From Dyella sp. C11 (GTDB lineage: Bacteria > Pseudomonadota > Gammaproteobacteria > Xanthomonadales > Rhodanobacteraceae), in assembly GCF_003121485.1 (NCBI RefSeq), contig NZ_QAVX01000007.1, positions 62,001 to 126,000 on the forward strand: a stretch of 64,000 bases of DNA, read 5' to 3'. Shown one piece after another: positions 25,225-33,791 of the stretch; within the stretch, counting starts at the first letter, position 1; each line of letters opens with the position of its first letter. A program made the position numbers and the translations under genes. The notes beneath the pieces were generated by a model. That model had not been told where the DNA came from, ran no database searches, and was given only the letters and a program-made list of their open reading frames with translations.

Positions 25225-27639
25225 TCAGCGCAACTGGCGGTAGGTGTCGGGGTCGAAGGCATCCACTTGCACCACCGCATCGCGGGCTTCGTCCGCCTCG
25301 CTCAACGCGTCGTATTCGGCTTGCGTGATGATGCCGGCCGCCAGCGCGCGCTCGCCCAGTTCGCTGCCGGCCGCGCGATCCAGCTGGCCTGCGCGTATGG
25401 CGTCGCGCAGCTTGGTTTCCACCGGCAGCGCGCGAACGGCCTTGTCCAGGGCCGCTTCGAGCTGGCCCAGGCCCGGTTCGGTAGGGCCCGGCACGTGGAT
25501 GTCTTCCGTGAGGTGGATGCGCGCTTCGCGGTCTTCGAGGATGGCGCGGGCGGCGCGCTGTCCCAGCAGATCGGACGGCGGTCGAAACCGTGCACCGAGC
25601 GGAAACACCAGCAGGCGCGCGAAACCGGCAGCGAAGCCGGAGGGCAGGTTGTCCAGCACGCCGCGCAGCGCCTCTTGGGTGCGATAGAGCGACAACGCCA
25701 CGCCCCAGCGTGCCAGGTCGTAGTGCGGTGCGATCTTGGGTTCGTCGTGATAGCGCTTGAGGGTGGCTGCACCGAGGTATTGCCAGGCCAGCGCATCGGC
25801 GAGGCGGCCGGAGATTTTCTCCCGTCGTTTCAGCGAGCCGCCCAGTGTGGCCATGCAGATGTCGGAAACGAACGCAAACACCGAGGCGAATCGCGTGAGG
25901 TGCTGGTACTGGCGAGACAGGTCGCCCTCGGGAACCCGGGCCAGGTGTGCCCCGCTGAGGCCGAGCAACAACGCGCGCACGCCACGGGTGAACACGAAAT
26001 TGATGTAACCGAAAGCGCAGGTATCTACCGCTTTCAAATCCCTCGCCGCAATCGCATCGATAAGCTTCTGCACCCACGGATGGCAGCGGATGGCGCCCTG
26101 GCCGTAGACGATCATCGAGCGCGTGAGGATGTTGGCGCCTTCCACCGTGATGCCGATGGGCACGGACATCCACATGTGCGACAGCGCGTTACGCGGGCCA
26201 CGCTGGATCGCCGCACCGGCGCGGATGTCCATCGCATCGCTTACCACTTCACGCATGGCGTCGGTGAGGTAGGCCTTGGCGATCGAGCCGAGTACGGCAG
26301 GTTTTTCGCCGGCATCGAGCGCGCCGCAGGTGAGCGTGCGGGTGGCCGTCATCAGATAAGTAAGGCCTGCGATGCGGGCCAGCGGTTCCTCGATGCCTTC
26401 GAAGCGACCGATGGGCGTATCGAACTGTTCGCGCACCGTGGCGTAGGCGCCGCAGATGCGCGTGGCCATTTGCGCTGCGCCCACCGCCAGGGCGGGCAGC
26501 GAGATGGAACGACCTGCGGCAAGGCTCTCCATCAGCATGCGCCAGCCGTGCCCGGCCTGTTCCACGCCACCGACAATGGCGTCGATGGGTACGAACACGT
26601 TGTGGCCTTCGGTGGGGCCGTTGGCAAAGGGCACGCCCATCGGGTCGTGATGCCGTCCGATCACCACGCCCGGCAAATCACGCGCGATCAGCGCACAGGT
26701 GATGCCGCGGTCCGCTGGGCCGCCAAGCAGGCCGTTCGGGTCCTTCAGGCGAAAAGCCAGGCCGATCAAGGTGGCGACCGGCGCCAGCGTGATGTACCGC
26801 TTGTTCCAGTTGAGGCGCAGGCCGATCACATCCTTGCCTTCCCACTTGCCCCATTCGACGACGCCTTCCGATTGCGTGGCGGCGGCGTCGGAGCCCGCTT
26901 CAGGGCCGGTCAGGGCAAAGCAGGGAATCTCGCGACCGTCGGCAAGGCGAGGCAGGTAGTAATCCTTCTGCGCATCGGTGCCGTAGTGCACCAGCAATTC
27001 GCCGGGCCCGAGCGAATTGGGCACCATCACCGTCACGGCCGCAGCGACCGAGCGCGTGGCGATGCGCGTGACCACCCGCGAGTGGCCGATCTCGGACATG
27101 CCCAGTCCGCCGTATTTCTCGGGCAGCACCATGCCGAAGAAGCGCTCGCGTCGAATGAAGTCCCACACCTCGGCGGGCAGGTCGCGTTGCTGCTCGACCT
27201 GCCAGTCGTCCAGCATGGTGCACAGCTGTGTCACCGGGCCATCCATGAAAGCCTGCTCGCGCGCGGTCAGTGGCTTGCACTCGAAGCTTTGCAGGTAAGT
27301 CCAATCGGGCATGCCGGAGAAGATCTGCGCGTCCCACCACACGGTGCCCGCTTCCAGCGCAATGCGTTCCGTTTCCCCCAATCGCGGCATCACCTTGCCC
27401 AGCGCGGGCAGCAGGGAGCGGGCGAACAACGCGCGCCGCAGCGGCGGAAAACCGGTTACCAGTGCAACCAATGCGCTCGCGATTAGCAGTCCATATAAAA
27501 GGAGTGGCGAGTCGACGCCGCGCACCACCCAGGTGACAAAGAGCACGGCCAGGGCCAACACCCAGGCAAGCCATCCGCGTCCCGCGAACGCAAAGCCGAG
27601 GAACACGGCGAGGGCGACGATCCAACCGATCAGCAGCAT
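25225..27639 (-). CDS. fadE: Acyl-CoA dehydrogenase FadE
   Basis: Catalyses the first step of fatty-acid beta-oxidation. 804 aa, close to E. coli FadE (814 aa) and much longer than ordinary acyl-CoA dehydrogenases because of the N-terminal hydrophobic segment (two membrane spans in the first ~65 residues) and a C-terminal DUF1974-type domain. Core motifs include CFALTGPEAGSDAA (FAD/substrate loop), ITVEGANILTRSMIVYGQGA and the region near IRCHPWVQ. AGGAGA is well placed before the ATG. Divergent from the AMP nucleosidase gene. Confidence 0.95.
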   Translation of the reverse strand: MLLIGWIVALAVFLGFAFAGRGWLAWVLALAVLFVTWVVRGVDSPLLLYGLLIASALVALVTGFPPLRRALFARSLLPALGKVMPRLGETERIALEAGTVWWDAQIFSGMPDWTYLQSFECKPLTAREQAFMDGPVTQLCTMLDDWQVEQQRDLPAEVWDFIRRERFFGMVLPEKYGGLGMSEIGHSRVVTRIATRSVAAAVTVMVPNSLGPGELLVHYGTDAQKDYYLPRLADGREIPCFALTGPEAGSDAAATQSEGVVEWGKWEGKDVIGLRLNWNKRYITLAPVATLIGLAFRLKDPNGLLGGPADRGITCALIARDLPGVVIGRHHDPMGVPFANGPTEGHNVFVPIDAIVGGVEQAGHGWRMLMESLAAGRSISLPALAVGAAQMATRICGAYATVREQFDTPIGRFEGIEEPLARIAGLTYLMTATRTLTCGALDAGEKPAVLGSIAKAYLTDAMREVVSDAMDIRAGAAIQRGPRNALSHMWMSVPIGITVEGANILTRSMIVYGQGAIRCHPWVQKLIDAIAARDLKAVDTCAFGYINFVFTRGVRALLLGLSGAHLARVPEGDLSRQYQHLTRFASVFAFVSDICMATLGGSLKRREKISGRLADALAWQYLGAATLKRYHDEPKIAPHYDLARWGVALSLYRTQEALRGVLDNLPSGFAAGFARLLVFPLGARFRPPSDLLGQRAARAILEDREARIHLTEDIHVPGPTEPGLGQLEAALDKAVRALPVETKLRDAIRAGQLDRAAGSELGERALAAGIITQAEYDALSEADEARDAVVQVDAFDPDTYRQLR

Positions 27640-27818
27640 GGTCTTCTCCTTGTATCGCGCGCCATCGTGGAGAGGGCCGGTTCAAGAAAATGACAACAAA
27701 CCGTCCAGCCGGGGCCTTCACCCGCTAAGATGCCTGCACTGAATTGGCATCGTGCCGGCGTGGCGTCGCCGGTAACGCGCAACGAACATCCCACGTTGCG
27801 CCGACCTCAAGGGGTCTC

Positions 27819-28610
27819 ATGAAAGACAAGCAGGAGATCGTCTCCAACTGGCTGCCGCGCTACACCGGCACGCCTGTGGAGGAGTTTGGCCAGCACATTC
27901 TGCTGACCAATTTTGGCCACTACGTGGATCTGTTCGCCGAATGGCATGGCGTGGAAGTGCGGGGCCGCGACCGGCCGATGCCCAACGCCACCGCCGACGG
28001 CATCACCCTCATCAACTTCGGCATGGGCAGCCCCAACGCCGCCACCGTGATGGATCTGCTCAGCGCCATCCATCCCAAGGCTGCGTTGTTCCTGGGCAAG
28101 TGCGGTGGCCTCAAGAAGAAGAACGCCATTGGCGACCTGGTGCTGCCCATTGCCGCCATCCGCGGCGAGGGCACCTCCAACGACTATCTGATGCCGGAAG
28201 TGCCCGCGCTGCCGGCCTTCCAGTTGCAGCGTGGTGTATCCACCATGATCCGCGACCTGGGCTACGACTACTGGACCGGCACGGTGTACACCACCAACCG
28301 CCGCGTCTGGGAACACGACGACGCCTTCAAGGATTACCTGCGCCGCACCCGCTGCATGGCCATCGACATGGAGACGGCCACCATCTTCGCGGCGGGTTTC
28401 GCCAACAAGATTCCGTGCGGGGCGCTTCTGCTGGTCTCGGACCAGCCCATGATCCCCGAAGGCGTTAAGACGGAATTAAGCGACCGCAGCGTGACGGCGC
28501 AATTTGTTGAACGCCACATACGCATTGGTATTGAAGCGCTGAAGCTTGTGCGCCGCAGGGGGCGCAGCGTCAAACACCTGCGTTTCGAGGACGACAACTC
28601 TTTCGATTGA
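27819..28610 (+). CDS. amn: AMP nucleosidase (short form)
   Basis: Hydrolyses AMP to adenine and ribose 5-phosphate. The 263-aa product is the short form lacking the N-terminal regulatory domain of E. coli Amn (484 aa). The fold is purine-nucleoside-phosphorylase-like: FGMGSPNAATVMDLL, LGKCGGLKKKNAIGDLVLP, and the catalytic region IDMETATIFAAGFANKIPCGALLLVSD. The start is the ATG after AAGGGG; the in-frame start 25 codons earlier has no support. A strong terminator follows. Confidence 0.88.
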   Translation: MKDKQEIVSNWLPRYTGTPVEEFGQHILLTNFGHYVDLFAEWHGVEVRGRDRPMPNATADGITLINFGMGSPNAATVMDLLSAIHPKAALFLGKCGGLKKKNAIGDLVLPIAAIRGEGTSNDYLMPEVPALPAFQLQRGVSTMIRDLGYDYWTGTVYTTNRRVWEHDDAFKDYLRRTRCMAIDMETATIFAAGFANKIPCGALLLVSDQPMIPEGVKTELSDRSVTAQFVERHIRIGIEALKLVRRRGRSVKHLRFEDDNSFD

Positions 28611-28629
28611 AACCTTTCCAAATCAGTGG

Positions 28630-28665
28630 TCTGGCGGCTAGCTGCATGAGCCGCCAGATCTTTTT
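28630..28665 (+). terminator. Intrinsic terminator after the AMP nucleosidase gene
   Basis: TCTGGCGGCT and AGCCGCCAGA arms around a nine-base loop, followed by TCTTTTT. Confidence 0.85.
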
Positions 28666-28753
28666 CACCGCCGCTTCACCCCATTCCAACGAAGGTCGGT
28701 GCGCCGCAGCAATGACGCGCGTGCCGGCAGGGGTGTGTCCATGGGGTTACTTA

Positions 28754-28840
28754 ATCGCAAGAATATGCGATGAATGCCATGACATAGTGTTTTCTTGCCG
28801 TATAGATTTTATTGACTATCTGTAAGCAAAGCGTGATAAA
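28754..28840 (+). promoter_or_regulatory. Dyad and promoter upstream of the TonB-dependent receptor
   Basis: ATCGCA-AGAATA-TGCGAT (28754-28771) is a perfect 18-bp dyad. Forty bases on, TTGACT (28812-28817), 17 bases, GATAAA (28835-28840) forms a reasonable sigma70 promoter. The leader to the receptor ATG would be about 118 nt. The rest of the 354-bp gap holds the terminator at 28630-28665 and no other clear signal. Confidence 0.5.
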
Positions 28841-28964
28841 TGCCGAGCGCTGTGGACCACCTTCGGGCTGGTCTGCACCTAAATTGTTTGGGTGACTCGG
28901 GCGCGGGTTTGAGGCGGGGAAATCTTTCAACCCCAGTCAATATAAATAACGGGAGGGTGTTCTC

Positions 28965-31892
28965 ATGAAGTTCGGGGAAAATAAACTGTGCACGTCGGTG
29001 CGCCTGGCACTGTCGCTGGGTATGCTCGCAGCGAGCACCTACGGCACTGCAGCTTTCGCGCAGGACGCGCAGCAGACCACGACGCCGGCTCCGGCCGCTG
29101 ATCAGGCCAAGAGCAAGACTCTCGAAACGGTCACCGTGACCGGCTCGCTGATCCGCCGCGTCGACGTCGAGACGGCCAGCCCGGTCGTCACCATCGACCG
29201 CGCCGCCATCCAGGCGACCGGCAAGATGACCCTCGGTGACCTGGTCCAGCAGCTGCCGGCCATGACCGGTGGTAACGTCAACCCGCAGACCAACAACGGT
29301 GGCGGTACCGGCGCATCGTCGATCAACCTGCGCGGCCTCGGCTCGCAGCGTACCCTGATCCTCGTCAACGGCCAGCGCCTGCTGAGCAAGGATCCGAACG
29401 CCATTCCGGCCGATGCCATCGAGCGCATCGAAGTGCTGCCGACCGGTGCGTCGGCCACCTACGGTTCGGACGCCATCGGCGGCGTGGTGAACTTCATCCT
29501 GCGCAAGAACTACCAGGGTGCCACCTTCACCGCGAACGTCGGCGAGTCCGATCGTAACGACGGTGACCAGAGCGGTTACACGTTCACGTTCGGCCAGACG
29601 TCCGATAAGGGCAGCATCATGGCCGGCATCAGCTACAGCAAGCAGGACGGCATCGAGCAGGGCAATCGCGCCTTCTCGAAGAACGCCCTCAGCCGGACCG
29701 CGAACGGCGGCGTCGTGGCCGGCGGTTCGGGTTCCACGCCGAACGTGCACATTTATGGTGCGGACGGTGCGCTCGGCGACTTCGCCAGCTCCTGCGCCAG
29801 CGGCAGCGCCATCCTCAACGCCGGCGCAAACCCGCAGGGCGGCCCCAGCAGCTACCACTGCTACACCCGCGCTGACGGTTACAACTACAACACGGTCAAC
29901 CTGATTGAGACCCCGCAGGAACGCACCGGCGGCTTCCTCAATGCCGCCTACCACCTGACCGACCACGTCAGCGCGTATGTCAACGCGATCTACCAGAAGA
30001 CGTCGTCGAACTTCCAGCTGGCTCCTGCTGTGTACGGCAGCGCCTCCACTGGCGCCAAGGTGTCTGCTGGCAACGCCTACAACCCGACCCCGGGCACGGG
30101 TTGGAGCAGCAGCGGCAATCTGTTCTCGACCCGCCTTACGGGTCTGGGCAACCGCTCGGGCTTCTTCGGTCGTGAAGATGCACAGATCAACACGGGCTTC
30201 CGTGGTGACTTCAACTTCGCCGAGCGCAACTGGTCGTGGGACGTTGGCTTCAACTTCGGCCATGAGAGCCAGACCGAAGGCGTGACGGGCCTGCTGAACC
30301 AGAGCGCGCTGTACACCGGTGACTCGACGCTCAACGCCGACGGTTCGGTGACCTGCCCGGCCGGTGTCAGCGCCGTGGCTTGCGGCTTCAACCCGTTCGA
30401 CGCCAACTCGGCCGCCAGCATCGCCGCCGAAAAGCTCGCCTCCACGACCGCTCCGGTGACCTCGATGGAAATCGAGAAGACCTGGCACGCGGGCCTGAGC
30501 GGCGACCTGGTGGAACTGCCGGCCGGTATGGCCCAGCTCGCCCTGGGTTACGAGTTCCGCCGCGACTACTCCAGCTCCCAGCCTGATTCCGGCCTGGTGC
30601 CGGTGCCGGGCGGCACCTGCGCCCTGGGCAGCCAGTGCGCCTACCCGGTGTCGGGTGGCTACTTCAACCGCGACGTGTACGCTGAAACCTTCTTGCCGCT
30701 GCTCAGTGGCATGACTGGCGTGCAGTCGTTGAACCTGACCATCGGCGACCGCTATTCGAAGAACAGCATCGCCGGCGCACGTAACAACTGGAAGTTCGCG
30801 CTCGAGTGGAAGCCGTTCGACGACCTGCTGCTGCGCGGCACGATGGAAGACGTCTTCCGCGCGCCGAACTTCACGGAACTGTACACGTCAGTGGCCGACG
30901 CGCCGTTCCTGTCGTCCGATCCGTGCGATGGCTACACCGGTCAGGCCAACCTCGCCCTTGCGTGTAAGAACGTTCCGACCGATGGCTCGTTCCGTAACAC
31001 GCAGGAAGGCAACCAGGTCAGCGCGCTTGTTGCTGGCGCCAAGGTGGCTGGCGTGCCGATCAAGCCGGAATACGGCAAGTCGTATGACTTCGGCTTCGTA
31101 TACAGCCCGTCCTATGTGCCGGGCCTGTCCACCACGGTCGACCTGTGGCGCGTCAACCTCAACAACCAGATCACCGAGCTGTCGCTGCAGAGCGTGCTCG
31201 ATGCCTGCGCGAATGGTCTGACCCAGTTCTGCAGCGCTATCCAGCGCACCGCCTCGGGCACCCTGGCTGTCACCACGACCGAACCGTTCGTCAACCTCGG
31301 CAACATGGCCACCAGCGGTATCGACTGGTCGGCTAACTACAAGCTGCCGCAGTTCTCGTTCGGCCAGATCAACATCGGCGTGAACAGCACGTACCTGAAG
31401 TACTTCACGATGAACACTGCCCCGGGTACCGCGGGCAACACGACGTTCAACGTGGCGGGTCACTTCCTGCCCTACGGTTCGGCCGCCGAAAGCGCTTGCC
31501 CGACCAACTCCGGCGTTTGCTTGATGCCGCGTTGGCGTGCACAGGGCTTCGTGGACTACCAGTTCGGTGGTTGGGAAGCCAACTGGCGCATGCGCTACAT
31601 CGGTCGCTTCCAGAACGGTGGCGCTGCTGGTTCGCCGGAAGACACCGTGTCTGAAACGACGGGTGCGCCGGCTGGCACGGTGCTGAAGTACGGCGCGATG
31701 GTCTACAACGACGTCTCGATCGGTTACAACCTGACCCCGATCAATACGCGTGTGGACTTCGGCGTGAACAACCTGTTCGACAAGCAGCCGCCGCTGCTGT
31801 ACGCGAACATGACGCTCAACGCCAACACCGACCCGAGCGACTTTGACCTGATCGGCCGCTACTGGTGGGCCCGCGTGACGGTCAAGTTCTAA
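28965..31892 (+). CDS. TonB-dependent outer membrane receptor
   Basis: 975 aa. Signal peptide ends near AAFAQDAQ, followed by a Thr/Pro/Ala-rich segment with a TonB-box-like ETVTVTG, the plug domain (ASSINLRGLGSQRTLILVNGQRL; GSDAIGGVVNFILRKNY) and a beta-barrel finishing in aromatic F (YWWARVTVKF). GGGAGGG lies before the ATG. The plug type is the one common next to TPR-sulfotransferase genes in Xanthomonadales. The ligand is unknown; the cluster downstream suggests a modified peptide or polysaccharide (inference). A terminator directly follows. Confidence 0.93.
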   Translation: MKFGENKLCTSVRLALSLGMLAASTYGTAAFAQDAQQTTTPAPAADQAKSKTLETVTVTGSLIRRVDVETASPVVTIDRAAIQATGKMTLGDLVQQLPAMTGGNVNPQTNNGGGTGASSINLRGLGSQRTLILVNGQRLLSKDPNAIPADAIERIEVLPTGASATYGSDAIGGVVNFILRKNYQGATFTANVGESDRNDGDQSGYTFTFGQTSDKGSIMAGISYSKQDGIEQGNRAFSKNALSRTANGGVVAGGSGSTPNVHIYGADGALGDFASSCASGSAILNAGANPQGGPSSYHCYTRADGYNYNTVNLIETPQERTGGFLNAAYHLTDHVSAYVNAIYQKTSSNFQLAPAVYGSASTGAKVSAGNAYNPTPGTGWSSSGNLFSTRLTGLGNRSGFFGREDAQINTGFRGDFNFAERNWSWDVGFNFGHESQTEGVTGLLNQSALYTGDSTLNADGSVTCPAGVSAVACGFNPFDANSAASIAAEKLASTTAPVTSMEIEKTWHAGLSGDLVELPAGMAQLALGYEFRRDYSSSQPDSGLVPVPGGTCALGSQCAYPVSGGYFNRDVYAETFLPLLSGMTGVQSLNLTIGDRYSKNSIAGARNNWKFALEWKPFDDLLLRGTMEDVFRAPNFTELYTSVADAPFLSSDPCDGYTGQANLALACKNVPTDGSFRNTQEGNQVSALVAGAKVAGVPIKPEYGKSYDFGFVYSPSYVPGLSTTVDLWRVNLNNQITELSLQSVLDACANGLTQFCSAIQRTASGTLAVTTTEPFVNLGNMATSGIDWSANYKLPQFSFGQINIGVNSTYLKYFTMNTAPGTAGNTTFNVAGHFLPYGSAAESACPTNSGVCLMPRWRAQGFVDYQFGGWEANWRMRYIGRFQNGGAAGSPEDTVSETTGAPAGTVLKYGAMVYNDVSIGYNLTPINTRVDFGVNNLFDKQPPLLYANMTLNANTDPSDFDLIGRYWWARVTVKF

Positions 31893-31917
31893 TCGGTACG
31901 TTCGTGCTTTAACCTCC

Positions 31918-31951
31918 AAGGGCTGCGTGGATTTCCACGCAGCCCTTTTTT
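31918..31951 (+). terminator. Intrinsic terminator between receptor and sulfotransferase genes
   Basis: GGGCTGCGTGG, loop ATTT, CCACGCAGCCC, then TTTTTT. The next gene's first ATG is only two bases after the T tract, so the sulfotransferase is expressed by read-through or from a promoter inside the receptor gene. Confidence 0.9.
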
Positions 31952-31952
31952 C

Positions 31953-33791
31953 ATGTGCTGTGTGATGACCAAGAACTCCTACGATTCGATTGCCGCGGTG
32001 ATCAGCACCGGCCAATACCGACAAGCCGAGCAGATGAGCCGCGTGGCCCTGCTGGACGCGCCTGCGGATGAAAACCTTCAGCAACTGCTGGCGTTCTGCC
32101 TTCAATACCAGGGGCGTCATGCCGAGGCCGTTCCACTGTATGAGCAGATGTTGCGCGCTCATCCGTCCAACGGTGTGTACTGGAGCAACTACGCCAGCGT
32201 GCTCGATGCCACGGGGCAACTGCTCAAGGCGCGTGATGCCTTTGCACGCGCCATCCCACTCAATCCCGGCGTGCGCACGCTGCTGCAGCAATACGGGCTG
32301 TTGCTGATCCGCATGGGTGATTTTCCCTCGGCTCGCTTGGTGTTGCTCGATGCATACGATCTCGCGCGCGACCTGCCGGAGGCCCGCATCTATGCGGCCC
32401 GCGCCTGCTCGCTTAGCGCTGACATGAATGGTGCATGGGCCCTGTTGCGCCCATGGCGTTCATGGCTGCCGATGGCAGACGCCGAGCTGCAGCTGGAGCT
32501 GTGCAAGGTGCTTTCGATGTCAGCTGATGTCACCGGCTCGGCCGAGGTACTTGATGACCTGGTCTTGCGCGGTTTCGACAGCATCGATATTCGCTTGCTG
32601 CGGGCCGGCTTCTGCGAGCGCTTTAACCGCCTGGACGAGGCGGAAGCCTTGTTGCTTTCCACGCTCGATGGCAGCGTTGCCAGCTCGCCCGAAGAGCGCA
32701 TCACCGCGATGAACATGCTGGCGACGGTGGCCATGCGGCGGAACCAGCCGGCTGCTGCGCGCCAATGGCTGGAGCAGGCTGGGCCGGATGGCGCCGATGA
32801 CACCGCTCATTTCTTCGAGCTGGCTGCCGCCGCCGACAAACTCGGGGACACTCATGCTGCCATGCGCGCGCTGGGCGAGGCCCATCGGCGAAAGCTTGCC
32901 CAGTTGAGCGTGGTGATGCCCGAAGCCGTCGTGCCGGGTGCGCCGGCGGTGGCTTTCGACATGCCCCAGGTTACGGTGGAATCGTATCGCCGCTGGCCTC
33001 AGCTAATCGCACCCGAGGCACAGGATTCGCCGGTCTTCGTGGTGGGCTTCCCGCGTTCAGGCACCACCTTGCTGGAGCAGATGCTCGATGCGCATCCGCA
33101 ACTGCAGTCGATGGACGAAAACCCGTTCTTCAACCGCCTGGCCGACCTGCTGACCTCGCACGACAAGCGCATCCTCGACGATCTCAGCGTGTTGCGGCAG
33201 TACGATGCCGACGAGCTCCGTCGCAGCTATTACGCGATGGTGGATGAGCGCGTGCAGCGGCGTCCGGGTGTGCGCATCGTGGACAAGAACCCGCTTAACA
33301 CGATGTGGCTGCCGTTGATCAACCGGCTGTTTCCGAATGCGCGGATCATCCTTGCGCTGCGTCATCCGTGCGACGTGATCCTGAGTTGCCACATGCAGGA
33401 CTTCCGTGCCCCTACGCTGGCTTTGGCCTGTACCAGCCTTGACCGTCTCGCTCGCGGCTACGTGCAGGTCATGCAACGCTGGGTGGATGAGTCCACCATC
33501 CTGCAACCAGCGGCGATGAACCTGCGCTATGAGGACGTGGTGGACGACCTGCCTGGACAGGCGCAGCGCATCGCGCAATTCCTCGGCCTGGACGATGCCT
33601 CGCCCATGCTGGGCTTCCATGAGCACGCACGCGGCAAGACCTATATCGGCACGCCCAGCTATTCGCAGGTGATCGAGCCGGTCAACCGCAAGGCCATGGG
33701 GCGCTGGCAGAAGTATCGCGAGTGGATTGAGCCGGTGCTGCCGACGCTCGATCCGATGCTCAGGCATTGGGGCTACGAGGTCGACGCGTAA
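31953..33791 (+). CDS. TPR-containing sulfotransferase
   Basis: 612 aa. The N-terminal ~330 residues are helical TPR-like repeats (for example GQYRQAEQMSRVALLDAP, then RHAEAVPLYEQMLRAHPSNG) and the C-terminal ~270 are a sulfotransferase domain. PAPS-binding loop VVGFPRSGTTLLEQMLDAHP (5'-phosphosulfate) and the 3'-phosphate motif ILALRHPCDVILSCHMQ are both present. The start could instead be the ATG at 31965; neither has a Shine-Dalgarno because the terminator occupies that space. Transfers a sulfo group from PAPS to an unknown acceptor. Convergent with the next gene, stops adjacent. Confidence 0.88.
   Translation: MCCVMTKNSYDSIAAVISTGQYRQAEQMSRVALLDAPADENLQQLLAFCLQYQGRHAEAVPLYEQMLRAHPSNGVYWSNYASVLDATGQLLKARDAFARAIPLNPGVRTLLQQYGLLLIRMGDFPSARLVLLDAYDLARDLPEARIYAARACSLSADMNGAWALLRPWRSWLPMADAELQLELCKVLSMSADVTGSAEVLDDLVLRGFDSIDIRLLRAGFCERFNRLDEAEALLLSTLDGSVASSPEERITAMNMLATVAMRRNQPAAARQWLEQAGPDGADDTAHFFELAAAADKLGDTHAAMRALGEAHRRKLAQLSVVMPEAVVPGAPAVAFDMPQVTVESYRRWPQLIAPEAQDSPVFVVGFPRSGTTLLEQMLDAHPQLQSMDENPFFNRLADLLTSHDKRILDDLSVLRQYDADELRRSYYAMVDERVQRRPGVRIVDKNPLNTMWLPLINRLFPNARIILALRHPCDVILSCHMQDFRAPTLALACTSLDRLARGYVQVMQRWVDESTILQPAAMNLRYEDVVDDLPGQAQRIAQFLGLDDASPMLGFHEHARGKTYIGTPSYSQVIEPVNRKAMGRWQKYREWIEPVLPTLDPMLRHWGYEVDA

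Noticed and set aside
24172-27486. Plus-strand open frame of ~1100 aa opposite degV and fadE
   Set aside because: It covers two real minus-strand genes and is Arg/His/Gly-rich without recognisable motifs.
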